A DNA stretch of 36,546 bases from NCBI RefSeq assembly GCF_003014475.1, contig NZ_PYGJ01000025.1:1-36546 (forward strand), read 5' to 3'. The notes below the pieces were generated by a model, which saw only the letters and a program-made list of their open reading frames with translations, did no database searches and was not told the DNA's origin. The first letter of the stretch is position 1, and every line of letters starts with the position of its first letter. Both the position numbers and the translations under genes were made by a program. Below, piece by piece: positions 1 through 7,819 of the stretch. The stretch is from Shimia abyssi (GTDB taxonomy: Bacteria > Pseudomonadota > Alphaproteobacteria > Rhodobacterales > Rhodobacteraceae).

Positions 1-41
1 TACCGGGCATAGAGTGCCACGCGGGTATTGAGGCTGGTCAT
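1..41 (-). CDS. N-terminus of a serine recombinase (partial)
   Basis: Leftward reading frame that runs off the window edge. Only 13 codons are visible (MTSLNTRVALYAR), and the next codon begins TA, so Tyr is likely. A start followed by R-V-A-L-Y-A-R-Y is the usual opening of the catalytic domain of serine recombinases (resolvase/invertase and large serine recombinases), where the first beta strand precedes the catalytic Ser a few residues later. A GGAG box lies 8 nt before the ATG at 41. Such enzymes cut and rejoin DNA at specific sites and are carried by integrative elements, so a mobile element probably continues to the left. The catalytic Ser is outside the window, so the family call rests on the N-terminal motif alone. 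Confidence 0.55.
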   Translation of the reverse strand, partial: MTSLNTRVALYAR

Positions 42-158
42 TCAGTTGCTCCTTTTTGTAACATCGCGAATAGCTAAGATGTCCTACGGATGAAAGGCGC
101 GCTCCCAAACAAAACCCTCAATCCATCAGAAAAACGCCTAAGCCATCGTCACGCCAAA

Positions 159-202
159 TGGCCGGCTTTTACTCCGCCACACTGGCAGGTTTTTAATCCG
201 CC
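159..202. repeat. Two 20-bp near-identical direct repeats, insertion-element end
   Basis: Read on the minus strand, GGCGGATTAAAAACCTGCCA (202-183) is followed by GGCGGAGTAAAAGCCGGCCA (178-159). They match at 17 of 20 positions and their starts are 24 bp apart. Repeated blocks of this kind at an element edge resemble the multiple terminal repeats of IS21-type elements. Just outside, the minus strand reads TGTCAAC at 209-203, which could be the tip of the element. The open frame to the right has lost its start near this point, as expected if an element inserted there. The family assignment is inference. Confidence 0.4.
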
Positions 203-676
203 GTTGACAGCACGAGCAGTTCTGGCGTTGCCTCCAACAGCATTCATGTTGATATTTTCGAGCGTGTTTGGCCGACCTTCGATGGTCAGAATTGTGAGCT
301 GGTTCAGATCGCGGTTTACCGAGAAGGCCTGCCTAATGATCACTTTGCGTTTGATGATGGTGGCGAGCCAGTCCGCAGTGCTTATCGGCCAGTTTTCGAG
401 GCAGCGATGACTTATGAGCCATCGACGGGTGCCATTGAGGTGGTGGCTAATGATCGCGAAAGTCGTGCGGAGCTTGCCCAGTTTCTGGCTCGTCACCTAC
501 TTGGTGTCGAGCTCAACAGTGAAAAAGTCCCGACGCGCCAGTATGATCTGCCGGTGCTGCTGAATCTAAGCGCTCTCATTGTATTGGAGAGCCTACGCTC
601 ATTTTCAAACTCTCATGAAATTGAAATGCTTCCCTTCGTTTTCAAAAAGTGTCTCTGCTTTGGCTCTTCTTATTGA
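197..676 (+). pseudogene. 5'-truncated gene remnant of unknown function
   Basis: A rightward frame is open from the stop at 194-196 to the stop at 676. From about codon 10 it reads like real protein: HVDIFERVW, then QIAVYREGLPNDHFAF, then AAMTYEPSTGAIEVVAND and ELAQFLARHLLGVEL. There is no plausible start codon with a ribosome binding site before HVDIFERVW, and the protein-like character fades after about position 570 (LPVLLNLSA), where a low-quality tail follows. It is best read as the middle part of a gene that lost its start by insertion of an element at about 203-209 and lost its proper end by deletion. I do not recognise the family. An internal ATG at 407 could give 89 residues but lacks a clear ribosome binding site. 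Confidence 0.5.
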
Positions 677-743
677 AAGTAAAGACAATAGTTGCCCCGT
701 CTGCTATGACTTAATGGCCCAGATTGGCAGGAGGAAATGGACG

Positions 744-1931
744 ATGAACAAGAAAATAAGTGGGCTAGTGCCCCGCTATATCTATGCAGGGTCATACACG
801 TCTCCTCATTTTGCACCGGGCGCTCACAATCCCTCTCCAGGCACTGGAATTTCGGTTTACGAAATGTTGGACACCGGTGAATTGGAGTTGGTGGCAGGGG
901 TTGCGACCGAGAATCCGTCGAGTCTGGCTATTAATTCTGACAAGTCGTTTCTGTACGCTGTCAATGAGCTCGGGTTGAGTGAGGATTCAAGCCCTCTTGG
1001 ATCCGTGACGGCGTTTGCTGTGGATGCCAAAACTGGGGGATTGGCAGTTCTGAATCAGCGCCGCACGCAAGGCGGTTGGCCATGCCATTGTTGGGTGCAT
1101 CCTTCTGGTCAGTATTTGATTGCCGCGAACTATGGAACTGGAGACTATCCTGTCTTTCCAATCGCGTCGGATGGGCGGCTTGGTGCAGCCACATTCTTGG
1201 CAAAAGGCGAGGGGGTCGGCCCGGATACTGCGCGGCAAAGCGGCCCGCACGCGCATATGGTTTTGTCCGACCCTCAGGCAAACCGTGTTTACGGTGTTGA
1301 TTTGGGGGCGGATCGTATTTTGTCTTGGAACTTTGACGAGGACACTGGCCGCTTGGCGGCGTCAAAACTGCCATTCGTTCAAACGGCCAGCGGCTGTGGG
1401 CCGCGTCATATGGTGTTTAGCGAAGATGGGCTTAATGCGTTCGTTTTGAATGAGCTTTCTTCGACCGTTGATCTTTTCGACGTCGCCCCAGAAACAGGTT
1501 TTTTTATTTGGCGTCAAACGGTGTCCACGTTACCAACGGACTGCAGGCTGAAACGCCCGCTGTTTGATCCGTCGAACCCTGGGTTCATCCCCGAAGGAAC
1601 CAATACAGGGGCAGAAATTCGACTGCATCCGAGTGGTAAATGGCTCTATACCACAAACCGGGGCATGAATACTGTGGTGCAGTTCGAGGTCGATGTGGAC
1701 AGTCGCGAACTGACGCTGGTAGATGTTACCGATAGCAAGGGCGATTGCCCGCGGGGTATGATCATCGACCCTGAAGGGATTGTTTTAATTGTTGGAAATC
1801 AGAACACCAACACGATAGCGGTATTCGCAATTGATCTCCAGACCGGGCGTTTGGGAGACCCCATTCAGGTTTTGGATGCCCCTACGCCTGTGGATTTTGT
1901 ATTTGGGGCAAAGGTGGAACCCGCCCGTTAA
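744..1931 (+). CDS. Beta-propeller lactonase (6-phosphogluconolactonase/carboxymuconate cyclase type)
   Basis: Protein of 395 residues. An AGGAGG box at 729-734 fixes the ATG at 744; the frame is open further upstream, but that part is the tail of the eroded region. Repeated blade motifs of the seven-bladed lactonase family (PF10282 type) are visible: YIYAGSYTS near the start, PSSLAINSDKSFLYAVNE, HPSGQYLIAANYGTG, GPHAHMVLSDP, GCGPRHMVFSEDG, LHPSGKWLYTTNRG and NQNTNTIAVFAID. No signal peptide is evident, so it is probably cytoplasmic. The family hydrolyses sugar lactones such as 6-phosphogluconolactone or muconolactone-like rings. It stands alone, convergent with ABC system 1, so it may open the lactone made from a sugar imported by the neighbouring systems. 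The exact substrate is unknown. A second, unrelated lactonase (SMP-30 type) is at 13318. Confidence 0.85.
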   Translation: MNKKISGLVPRYIYAGSYTSPHFAPGAHNPSPGTGISVYEMLDTGELELVAGVATENPSSLAINSDKSFLYAVNELGLSEDSSPLGSVTAFAVDAKTGGLAVLNQRRTQGGWPCHCWVHPSGQYLIAANYGTGDYPVFPIASDGRLGAATFLAKGEGVGPDTARQSGPHAHMVLSDPQANRVYGVDLGADRILSWNFDEDTGRLAASKLPFVQTASGCGPRHMVFSEDGLNAFVLNELSSTVDLFDVAPETGFFIWRQTVSTLPTDCRLKRPLFDPSNPGFIPEGTNTGAEIRLHPSGKWLYTTNRGMNTVVQFEVDVDSRELTLVDVTDSKGDCPRGMIIDPEGIVLIVGNQNTNTIAVFAIDLQTGRLGDPIQVLDAPTPVDFVFGAKVEPAR

Positions 1932-1937
1932 TCAAAG

Positions 1938-1966
1938 AAGGGCGGAGACTACATATCTCCGCCCTT
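1938..1966. terminator. Bidirectional hairpin terminator
   Basis: An 11-bp perfect stem AAGGGCGGAGA (1938-1948) pairs with 1956-1966 around a 7-nt loop, flanked by A-rich and T-rich ends (AAAG before, TTT after). It lies 7 bp after the lactonase stop and 5 bp before the end of the convergent permease gene, so it can serve both transcripts. Confidence 0.75.
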
Positions 1967-1970
1967 TCAA

Positions 1971-4019
1971 CTATTTCACTGTGTCAGCTTGCAGCGACCT
2001 TCGCATCTTACGTCGATACATCAACAGTTTCAAAGTCGCCGAGTTCTGCGCGATCAGAATGGCGATTAGGATCGCTCCATACAGAATCTGGCGCCAAGCC
2101 GAGGGGATTTGCACCACCGCCAAAGTGCTCTGCAACAGGGTCACAACTAGAACGCCCATAATGACAGCGATTAGATGACCGCTGCCTCCGGTGATGCGAG
2201 TGCCGCCCAAAACTACCGCCGCGATTGCTGGCATCAGGTAGGGGCTTCCCATGTCCTGAAAGGCTTTGCCTGAAAAGCCCGTCAAAAGCGACGCGCCAAA
2301 TCCGGTGCACATACCGGCCACCATGAAGACACCGATGATGACCAGTGGCGTGCGCACACCGGATAGGTAGGCCGCCCCTTCGGAAAACCCGATCGCTTCG
2401 ATCTCGCGACCAATCCGGGACCGGCGCAAGAACCACGCCATTGCCAGAATGACGGCCAAGGCGGCGAAGACAGAGTTCGGTAGGAACAAAACTGAACGAT
2501 CCGCACCAAGGAACACCATCGCATCCGTTGCTTCGGAACGCGGTGCGAAACCGCCGGTCAACAACACCATCAGACCCAAGAGGATAGAGTTAACGCCAAG
2601 GGTAAAGATGATCGAAGGGATACGCAGAACCGCCACGCCCAAACCGTTGAGCAATCCGATCATCGCGCCCACGCCAACTGCGATCGGGATCGCCCAGGTG
2701 CCGCCCACGCTGGTCGCGATCATCGCACAGGCTGTGATGGCCCATGGAAGGGACAGATCAATCTGACCAATCTTGATGACGAGAAAAGCGCCCACCGCAA
2801 ACATGGCAAGAAACGAGGCCGACTGAAGCTGCAAAAGCAAAAAGTCCGGCGAGAAGAAGGGGGGCGTTTCTCCTCGGCTTATCAAAACGGCACTGGCAAT
2901 CACGAGCAGAACGGCCACCAGACCACAGCTCAGCCGAACGGCTGCCCAGATGTCATGGCTCTCGCGAGACCGATCCGCTTGCCCAAGAATGAACAGGCGG
3001 TTTTTTGTCTTCAAGGCCCCTGCGGCGCCCACCGAGATTGCGATCAGCAGAACAAGCCCCTCGATCAGGGGTTGCACCAGCGGGCTTGCTTCGATCAGAC
3101 CCAAAATCTTGTCAGTGACGCGCATGATGCTCGCCATCATACTCAGTAGATAGGCCCCGAAGACCGCGCCCAACACGCCACCGACGCCGCCCAAGAGTGA
3201 CGTGCCGCCAATGACGGATGCGGCGAGTGAGTTCAGCGTATAATAACCCGACTGGACGGCATTTGCGTCTCCGGTCAGAGTCAGCGCGGCCAGAAAAATC
3301 CCGCCAAAGGCGGCGAACAGACCACCCAGACCGTAGGCCATGATTGAGACACGATCGACCGCGATGCCTGAAATGCGGGCTGAGTTGCTGCTGGAACCGA
3401 CCGCAATGATTTTGCGGCCCAGCATGGCGTGGCGAATGGGCATCCAGACCAACAGGACTGTCAGACCAATGGCAATCGCCGCACTGGGCAGGTTGCCCAA
3501 GAACGTGTCCCCCAGAAACTCTGGCAGCCAAAGGTCGGCTTCGTAGGTGAGGGCATCGCCCAGCCATTCTGACACGTCGCCGCCCGGTCGGGGGCGAATG
3601 GCCAAGGCAACTCCGGCATAAATGGCACCGGTTGCCAAAGTGGCAATGACAGGCTGAATCCGCCCGTAAACGACAATGGCCCCGTTGATGATCCCTGCGC
3701 CAAACCCGACGCCCAGACAGGCCACAAGGCCGACGGCAACCTCAAGGGGCGAGCCGTGCAACACATGGGATGCAACGGATCGCACCAGCACGAGAATGGA
3801 TCCGATCGACAGATCAATGCCGCCCGACAACAAGACAATTGATTGCCCCATTGCGGCAAAGGCCAATGCACCGCCCTGATTTACGTTTGTGGTGATCGTG
3901 TTGACCGAGAAACCGCTGGGGTGTTGCATCGCATAGATGCCATAGGCGACGATCAGCAGAATGAAGGCTGTAAATGCTGTGCCCAGCCACCGATGAGGAA
4001 GACCAAGAATGTGTTTCAT
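1971..4019 (-). CDS. Sugar ABC permease, two RbsC-type halves fused in one chain
   Basis: 682 residues, about twice the usual 320-340 for an RbsC/XylH-type permease. The N half (about 1-335) carries the family motif SGGIDLSIGS (65-74), FGRIQPVIATLA-like residues (119-129) and LAASVIGGTSLLGGVGG (265-281). A hydrophilic linker (about 336-358, rich in K, R, D) leads to a C half (about 360-682) with a weakened motif IGQIDLSLPW (417-426) and its own AVVLGGTRITGGSG near 610. Both halves are strongly hydrophobic with many membrane segments, so the chain probably forms the whole pore that is normally a permease dimer. ATG at 4019 overlaps the ATPase stop by 4 bp. Partner proteins are the ATPase at 4016 and the binding protein at 5639. 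Substrate unknown, probably a pentose, hexose or derivative. Confidence 0.88.
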   Translation of the reverse strand: MKHILGLPHRWLGTAFTAFILLIVAYGIYAMQHPSGFSVNTITTNVNQGGALAFAAMGQSIVLLSGGIDLSIGSILVLVRSVASHVLHGSPLEVAVGLVACLGVGFGAGIINGAIVVYGRIQPVIATLATGAIYAGVALAIRPRPGGDVSEWLGDALTYEADLWLPEFLGDTFLGNLPSAAIAIGLTVLLVWMPIRHAMLGRKIIAVGSSSNSARISGIAVDRVSIMAYGLGGLFAAFGGIFLAALTLTGDANAVQSGYYTLNSLAASVIGGTSLLGGVGGVLGAVFGAYLLSMMASIMRVTDKILGLIEASPLVQPLIEGLVLLIAISVGAAGALKTKNRLFILGQADRSRESHDIWAAVRLSCGLVAVLLVIASAVLISRGETPPFFSPDFLLLQLQSASFLAMFAVGAFLVIKIGQIDLSLPWAITACAMIATSVGGTWAIPIAVGVGAMIGLLNGLGVAVLRIPSIIFTLGVNSILLGLMVLLTGGFAPRSEATDAMVFLGADRSVLFLPNSVFAALAVILAMAWFLRRSRIGREIEAIGFSEGAAYLSGVRTPLVIIGVFMVAGMCTGFGASLLTGFSGKAFQDMGSPYLMPAIAAVVLGGTRITGGSGHLIAVIMGVLVVTLLQSTLAVVQIPSAWRQILYGAILIAILIAQNSATLKLLMYRRKMRRSLQADTVK

Positions 4020-5635
4020 TGTGGTTCGCTCGCAAGGGAGGTGGCATCTGACGGCACCAGAGGCAGGTTGAAAGCCGCATTGACCAAGTTGGTTTCGGTC
4101 AGCAGGTCGCCTTGGATTTCATGGCTGATGGATCCTTCGTAGAAGACCAAAACACGATGGCAGCAATGGCATAGCTCTTGATAGTCCGAGCTATAGAGAA
4201 GAATTGCGCAGCCCTTTGCGGCCAGTTCCTGAAGCAGGTCGAAGATTTCCAGTTTCGTTCCCACATCAATCCCACGTGTCGGATCATCCAGAAGCAGGAT
4301 GTCAGGCGTATCGACCAGCCATTTTGCCAGAACAATCTTTTGCTGGTTACCGCCGGACAATTCGAATGCTGGCTGGTTGGGCGAGGATACTTTAATTCTT
4401 AGCTTTTCGATCGCAGCCTGCATCTTTGATGCCGCACTGCCGCGTGGGCGAAACAAGTTGCTGAGATAGCTGTTTCGGTCAGCCAGCATAATATTGTCAC
4501 CAACGGACATCTGTTGCGCCAATCCAAAGGTGCCACGATCTTCCGGCACAAAGGCCATGCTGGTCTTTTGTCTGATGCGCACGGAAGGCGGTGTGACCCC
4601 GAGGACTGATCCTTCTACGCTGACACTTCCATCCACTCCTTTCAGGGCGCCAAACAGCGCCAACAGGAAGTCGTGCTGACCGTGGCCATCCAGACCACCG
4701 ATGCCGACAATTTCGCCTCGGTGAACATCTGCGGAAAGGTTTTTAAGCACCCCATCCCAAGCCAGATTTTCGATGTCTATCAGGGTGGGGGCGTTTTCCG
4801 GCAAAGGAATAAGTGGTGGAAAGGCCGCTTCGATACTGCGCCCAAGCATCAGTTCGACGATTTCATTGTCGCTCCGGCTGTCCATTGGAAAGGTTTCGAT
4901 TTTTCTTCCTCCGCGAAACACGGTGCAATCATCCGCCAATTCGCGAATTTCGCCCAAGCGATGGGACACGTACAGGATCGCCATGCCTTGATCGCGCAGT
5001 TTCCTGACAAGCCCGAGAATGTGCTGCGTATCGCTGTTTGTAAGCGCGGATGTGCTCTCATCCAGGATGAGGAGTTTCGGGTCGCCTGCCAGACCTTTTG
5101 CAATCTCGACCAATTGTTGCCGTGACAGGGGCAGATCCTTGATCAGGGTGTCAGGGTCAAGATCTCCTGCACCAACCAAGTCCAGAAGAGACCTTACACT
5201 TCGACGCTGTTGGCGGCGGTCGATCAACCCGAAGCGACGCGGAGGATTGAGCAATTGGATATTTTCCGCCACGCTCAGATCGGGGATCAATGACATTTCC
5301 TGAAAAACGCAGGAAATGCCCTCGGACTGTGCCTGATGTGCATTTGTCAGTTCTACCCGACGCCCGTTGATTTCAAAGTGCCCTTCAGAGGGGGACTTTG
5401 TGCCTGCAATTGTCTTTAGAAGAGTTGATTTGCCGGCGCCGTTTTCACCGATTATCGCATGAATACGCCCGGGAAGAATGTCGAGGGACACGTCGGACAT
5501 CGCTCGGACCGGCCCATAATTGACCGAAACATCGACCATTCGCAAAAGGGGAGCGCTTTGCGCTGCTCGCTCACTTGCTTTAGAAAGGCCGGGCGCGACG
5601 TCGCGCCCGGCTGTATTCTCTGGGTTCAGAACCAT
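4016..5635 (-). CDS. Sugar ABC transporter ATPase, duplicated domain (RbsA/MglA type)
   Basis: 539 residues with two nucleotide-binding domains in tandem, as in RbsA/MglA. The first has Walker A GENGAGKST (63-71), a divergent signature LPLSRQQLVEIAK and Walker B LLILDEST. The second has the usual degenerate Walker A region (GGLDGHGQHDF), signature LSGGNQQKIVLAKWL and Walker B ILLLDDPTRGIDVG. It would energise the fused permease. The ATG at 5635 lies 3 bp after the binding-protein stop. The first 32 residues have no counterpart in typical family members and contain a perfect DNA palindrome (5588-5611); conserved sequence begins at about Met33. Translation could therefore begin further in, although no better ribosome binding site is visible there. 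Confidence 0.92.
   Translation of the reverse strand: MVLNPENTAGRDVAPGLSKASERAAQSAPLLRMVDVSVNYGPVRAMSDVSLDILPGRIHAIIGENGAGKSTLLKTIAGTKSPSEGHFEINGRRVELTNAHQAQSEGISCVFQEMSLIPDLSVAENIQLLNPPRRFGLIDRRQQRRSVRSLLDLVGAGDLDPDTLIKDLPLSRQQLVEIAKGLAGDPKLLILDESTSALTNSDTQHILGLVRKLRDQGMAILYVSHRLGEIRELADDCTVFRGGRKIETFPMDSRSDNEIVELMLGRSIEAAFPPLIPLPENAPTLIDIENLAWDGVLKNLSADVHRGEIVGIGGLDGHGQHDFLLALFGALKGVDGSVSVEGSVLGVTPPSVRIRQKTSMAFVPEDRGTFGLAQQMSVGDNIMLADRNSYLSNLFRPRGSAASKMQAAIEKLRIKVSSPNQPAFELSGGNQQKIVLAKWLVDTPDILLLDDPTRGIDVGTKLEIFDLLQELAAKGCAILLYSSDYQELCHCCHRVLVFYEGSISHEIQGDLLTETNLVNAAFNLPLVPSDATSLASEPQ
5588..5611 (-). promoter_or_regulatory. Perfect 24-bp palindrome behind binding protein 1
   Basis: GCCGGGCGCGAC is followed directly by its reverse complement. 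As RNA it gives a stem of about 10 G+C-rich pairs with the tetraloop ACGU. It begins 27 nt after the binding-protein stop and falls inside the nominal first codons of the ATPase gene. It probably protects the upstream binding-protein message or attenuates readthrough, as the equivalent hairpins in the other four transporter operons here would. Confidence 0.6.
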
Positions 5636-5638
5636 AAT

Positions 5639-6763
5639 TCACTCGGCGTCCTGTGCCATGATCTCTTCTGCCGTGAAGTTGACATTGCACGGAGGAAATT
5701 CATTTGGAGTGAAAAAGTTGTCATCCAGATTGGACCAGTAATTTTGACCGTCTTCCAGAGTAGACGTCGTCGCCACGGGAAGTGGAACAGACATCAATTG
5801 AGGAAGCGGGTTGCCTTCCAAAGCGGAAACAGCGGCTTTGACTGCAATCGCCCCGAGAGCTGGCGAGTAACCGACAGAGATCACTTCGAGGCCGTCATCT
5901 TCAAGATCAGCTGCCATCTTGCGGAAGCCGTTCTCGGCCTCGGCTGCAATGGGCACCAGTGGGTGACCTGCGTCCAGAATGGCACGCAGCGCCCCGGTTG
6001 AGCCTGCCTGTACCGCGAAGCCCGCAAACTCGCCGTGGGTGGCGATTGCGTCAGCAACGACCTTTTGTGCCGTTCCGTCGTCCCAGTTGCCCACGACTTC
6101 GATAATCTCAATGCCGTCATGTTGGTCTAGGACGTCGCGCAGACCCTGATGGCGATCTAGATCTACGGAAATGCCCGGCAGGCCACGAACCTCAAGAACC
6201 TTGCCTTCGGTTCCGACCTTTTCGACAAGAAACTCGCCTTGCAGCCGCCCAAATTCATGGTTGTCCGAACTCAGCTGCATCACCTTGTCTGTGTCGAGGA
6301 TGTTATCGAAGGTCATCACCAGAGTTTCTGACCGATCACCGGCGCGAATGACACGGTTGAAACCATCAGTGCTCATCGCATTTGCAATCACAGCGTCGTA
6401 GCCCTGATTGATAAAGTCTTCCATTGCGGCAATCTGGGCCGATACGTCCGTACCGGTGGAAATCACCTTGAGCTCTTCGATCTTGCCCTTCATTTCGGGG
6501 GTTTCCGCGAAAGCGAGCAAGGTCTTGAGCATCTGGATGCGCCAGGTGTTGCCAGTGAAACTGTTGACGACTGCGATGCGGTAGGGGCCTTCGCTGGCTT
6601 CGTGCACCCAAGTCGCGGTGTCCGCAGTCCATGGGCGAAAACACTCTGCTTGATAAGCTGCGGCGTCGGTTTCTTGACGCCAGTCTGCAAAGGCCGTTCC
6701 GGCCGCTGCGCTCAGCAAAACGGAAAGCGCTGTTGTCTGCGCCATTGACGTGAATTTTGTCAT
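5639..6763 (-). CDS. Periplasmic sugar-binding protein of ABC system 1
   Basis: 374 residues of the periplasmic-binding-protein type I (ribose/galactose-like) family. A Sec signal peptide is visible: basic start MTKF, hydrophobic core and A-F-A cleavage site near residue 26. The mature part shows the fold's first strand and helix IAVVNSFTGNTWRIQMLKT, then AQIAAMEDFINQGYDAVIANAMS, and GKVLEVRGLPGISVDLDRHQGLRDVL. It captures the substrate in the periplasm and delivers it to the fused permease. GGAGG stands 5-6 nt before the ATG at 6763. A promoter with an embedded operator lies directly upstream (6789-6816), so ABC system 1 can be transcribed separately from the genes at 7010-12372. The long N-terminal segment with two Cys (CFRPW and PPCNV near the C end) is less typical. 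Ligand unknown. Confidence 0.88.
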   Translation of the reverse strand: MTKFTSMAQTTALSVLLSAAAGTAFADWRQETDAAAYQAECFRPWTADTATWVHEASEGPYRIAVVNSFTGNTWRIQMLKTLLAFAETPEMKGKIEELKVISTGTDVSAQIAAMEDFINQGYDAVIANAMSTDGFNRVIRAGDRSETLVMTFDNILDTDKVMQLSSDNHEFGRLQGEFLVEKVGTEGKVLEVRGLPGISVDLDRHQGLRDVLDQHDGIEIIEVVGNWDDGTAQKVVADAIATHGEFAGFAVQAGSTGALRAILDAGHPLVPIAAEAENGFRKMAADLEDDGLEVISVGYSPALGAIAVKAAVSALEGNPLPQLMSVPLPVATTSTLEDGQNYWSNLDDNFFTPNEFPPCNVNFTAEEIMAQDAE

Positions 6764-6788
6764 TGGATCCTCCCTATTGACGCGATAG

Positions 6789-6816
6789 AATGTAGCATAT
6801 CTGATATACCAGTCAA
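6789..6816 (-). promoter_or_regulatory. Promoter of ABC system 1 with GntR operator
   Basis: Read leftward: -35 TTGACT (6816-6811), a 16-bp spacer and -10 TACATT (6794-6789), 26 bp before the ATG. The palindrome CTGGTATATCAG (6801-6812) overlaps the end of the -35 box and the spacer, a position where a bound repressor would block RNA polymerase. The palindrome is the same as at 12401 and 13273. Confidence 0.6.
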
Positions 6817-7009
6817 CAGAGTTGTATTACCCCTGTGGCATCGTGTGTTAAAAGACAGCAGCCTTTGGTACGATACGAGCTCCATGTCTCTTTCAAACTT
6901 TCACGTCCGAAGGCTGCAGAACTTTGCAGGAGGAATACTGTTTGTGAGCGTTGAGGGGAACGGTTTGGTGAGGTGAGCAGGGCAGCGAATTCCAGCCCTA
7001 GCCTTGAGG
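6817..7009 (-). other. Intergenic stretch with weak inverted repeat, possible operon end
   Basis: About 190 bp between the dehydrogenase stop and the ABC system 1 promoter, without a convincing gene. On the minus strand GCAGCCTT (6917-6910) pairs with AAGGCTGC (6865-6858), followed by TGTCTTTT. The 44-nt loop is long, so this is only a weak terminator candidate for the operon ending at 7010. A smaller inverted repeat (AGGGC and GCCCT) lies at 6979-6999. Confidence 0.3.
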
Positions 7010-7819
7010 TTACCAGTCGGGAAATAGCTTCTCGAATGTGGATGGAACCACCGTTGTCAGCAAACGTTTTGCCGAGCTTTTCATCGATATGATTGCCGAT
7101 AATTTGGCGGGCGCTCCATCTTTGGGGGAATAACCGATGATCCGTTTCGTTTCCTCGATGTCCCAACGCATTCCGGGGTTGTCGGACATGAGGTTCAAGG
7201 TGGCAAACTGCACGTTCGCGGCGGTTACGGCGGCTTGCATCCCAGACAGGAAATCCTGATCGCTCAGCCACATTTCCTGCCCCCAGCGCCCCATGGCCAT
7301 GTGTGAACCCGGCTGATTGTCATGGGTCCATTGGGTCCATCCAATGCGCATGCAAATGACCGAGAGGCCCTGTGTCTCGGCAAAGTACTTCCCCGTCCGC
7401 TCGCAGAACAGCTTTGACATGCCATAGGCGTTCACAGGGCCGGGGGAGGTTTCACTGTTCAGGCGATCTGTCGTGAACCGCTTGTCGCCATGCAGCCAGT
7501 TCGAACTGGCGAGAACAACGCGGGACACGCCATGTTGCGCGGCATGATGATAGAGGGTCAGCGTCGCATCCATGTTGTTGCGAACACTGGAGGCCCAGGA
7601 CGCTGTGGGTTCACGGTCTCCTGCGAGGTGTACAATGACATCCACCCCTTTAAAATGACGTGCCCAATCGGGGGCCGAACCAAAGTCGGCCTGATGAATG
7701 TCAGGATGATCGACCGTCCGCAGATCGAGGCCGGTCACAGAGAACTCCTCTTGGTCTGACAGGAAATCAAACAGTTTCCGGCCCAAATGGCCGCCCGCTC
7801 CGGTGATCAGGACATGCAT
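7010..7819 (-). CDS. NAD-dependent epimerase/dehydrogenase, uronate-dehydrogenase-like
   Basis: 269 residues, extended short-chain dehydrogenase fold. The nucleotide-binding motif GAGGHLG is at 7-13, IVHLAG at 62-67, ASSN at 104-107 and the catalytic pair Y132-x3-K136 in AYGMSK. Length and the pattern VVLASSN...YGMSKLFCE...MRIG resemble uronate dehydrogenases (Udh), which oxidise galacturonate or glucuronate to the aldaric acid lactone with NAD+. That reading is inference; other sugar-oxidising relatives are possible. Its start overlaps the end of the upstream mutarotase-like gene by 13 bp, so the two are translationally coupled and belong to the ABC system 2 operon. The product lactone would need a lactonase, and two are present in the window. 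Confidence 0.75.
   Translation of the reverse strand: MHVLITGAGGHLGRKLFDFLSDQEEFSVTGLDLRTVDHPDIHQADFGSAPDWARHFKGVDVIVHLAGDREPTASWASSVRNNMDATLTLYHHAAQHGVSRVVLASSNWLHGDKRFTTDRLNSETSPGPVNAYGMSKLFCERTGKYFAETQGLSVICMRIGWTQWTHDNQPGSHMAMGRWGQEMWLSDQDFLSGMQAAVTAANVQFATLNLMSDNPGMRWDIEETKRIIGYSPKDGAPAKLSAIISMKSSAKRLLTTVVPSTFEKLFPDW

Noticed and set aside
1..41. Reading the first codons as an IS21 IstA start, prompted by the nearby terminal-type repeats
   Set aside because: IstA proteins open differently (typically M-F-x-V-E-x-Y-x-x-V-R); N-T-R-V-A-L-Y-A-R fits serine recombinases better.
149..496. Leftward frame of 115 codons across the left edge
   Set aside because: It is antisense to the better protein-like frame at 197-676 and has no ribosome binding site or recognisable motif.
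6813..7271. Leftward frame of 152 codons
   Set aside because: It lies largely inside the dehydrogenase gene in another frame and lacks family signs.
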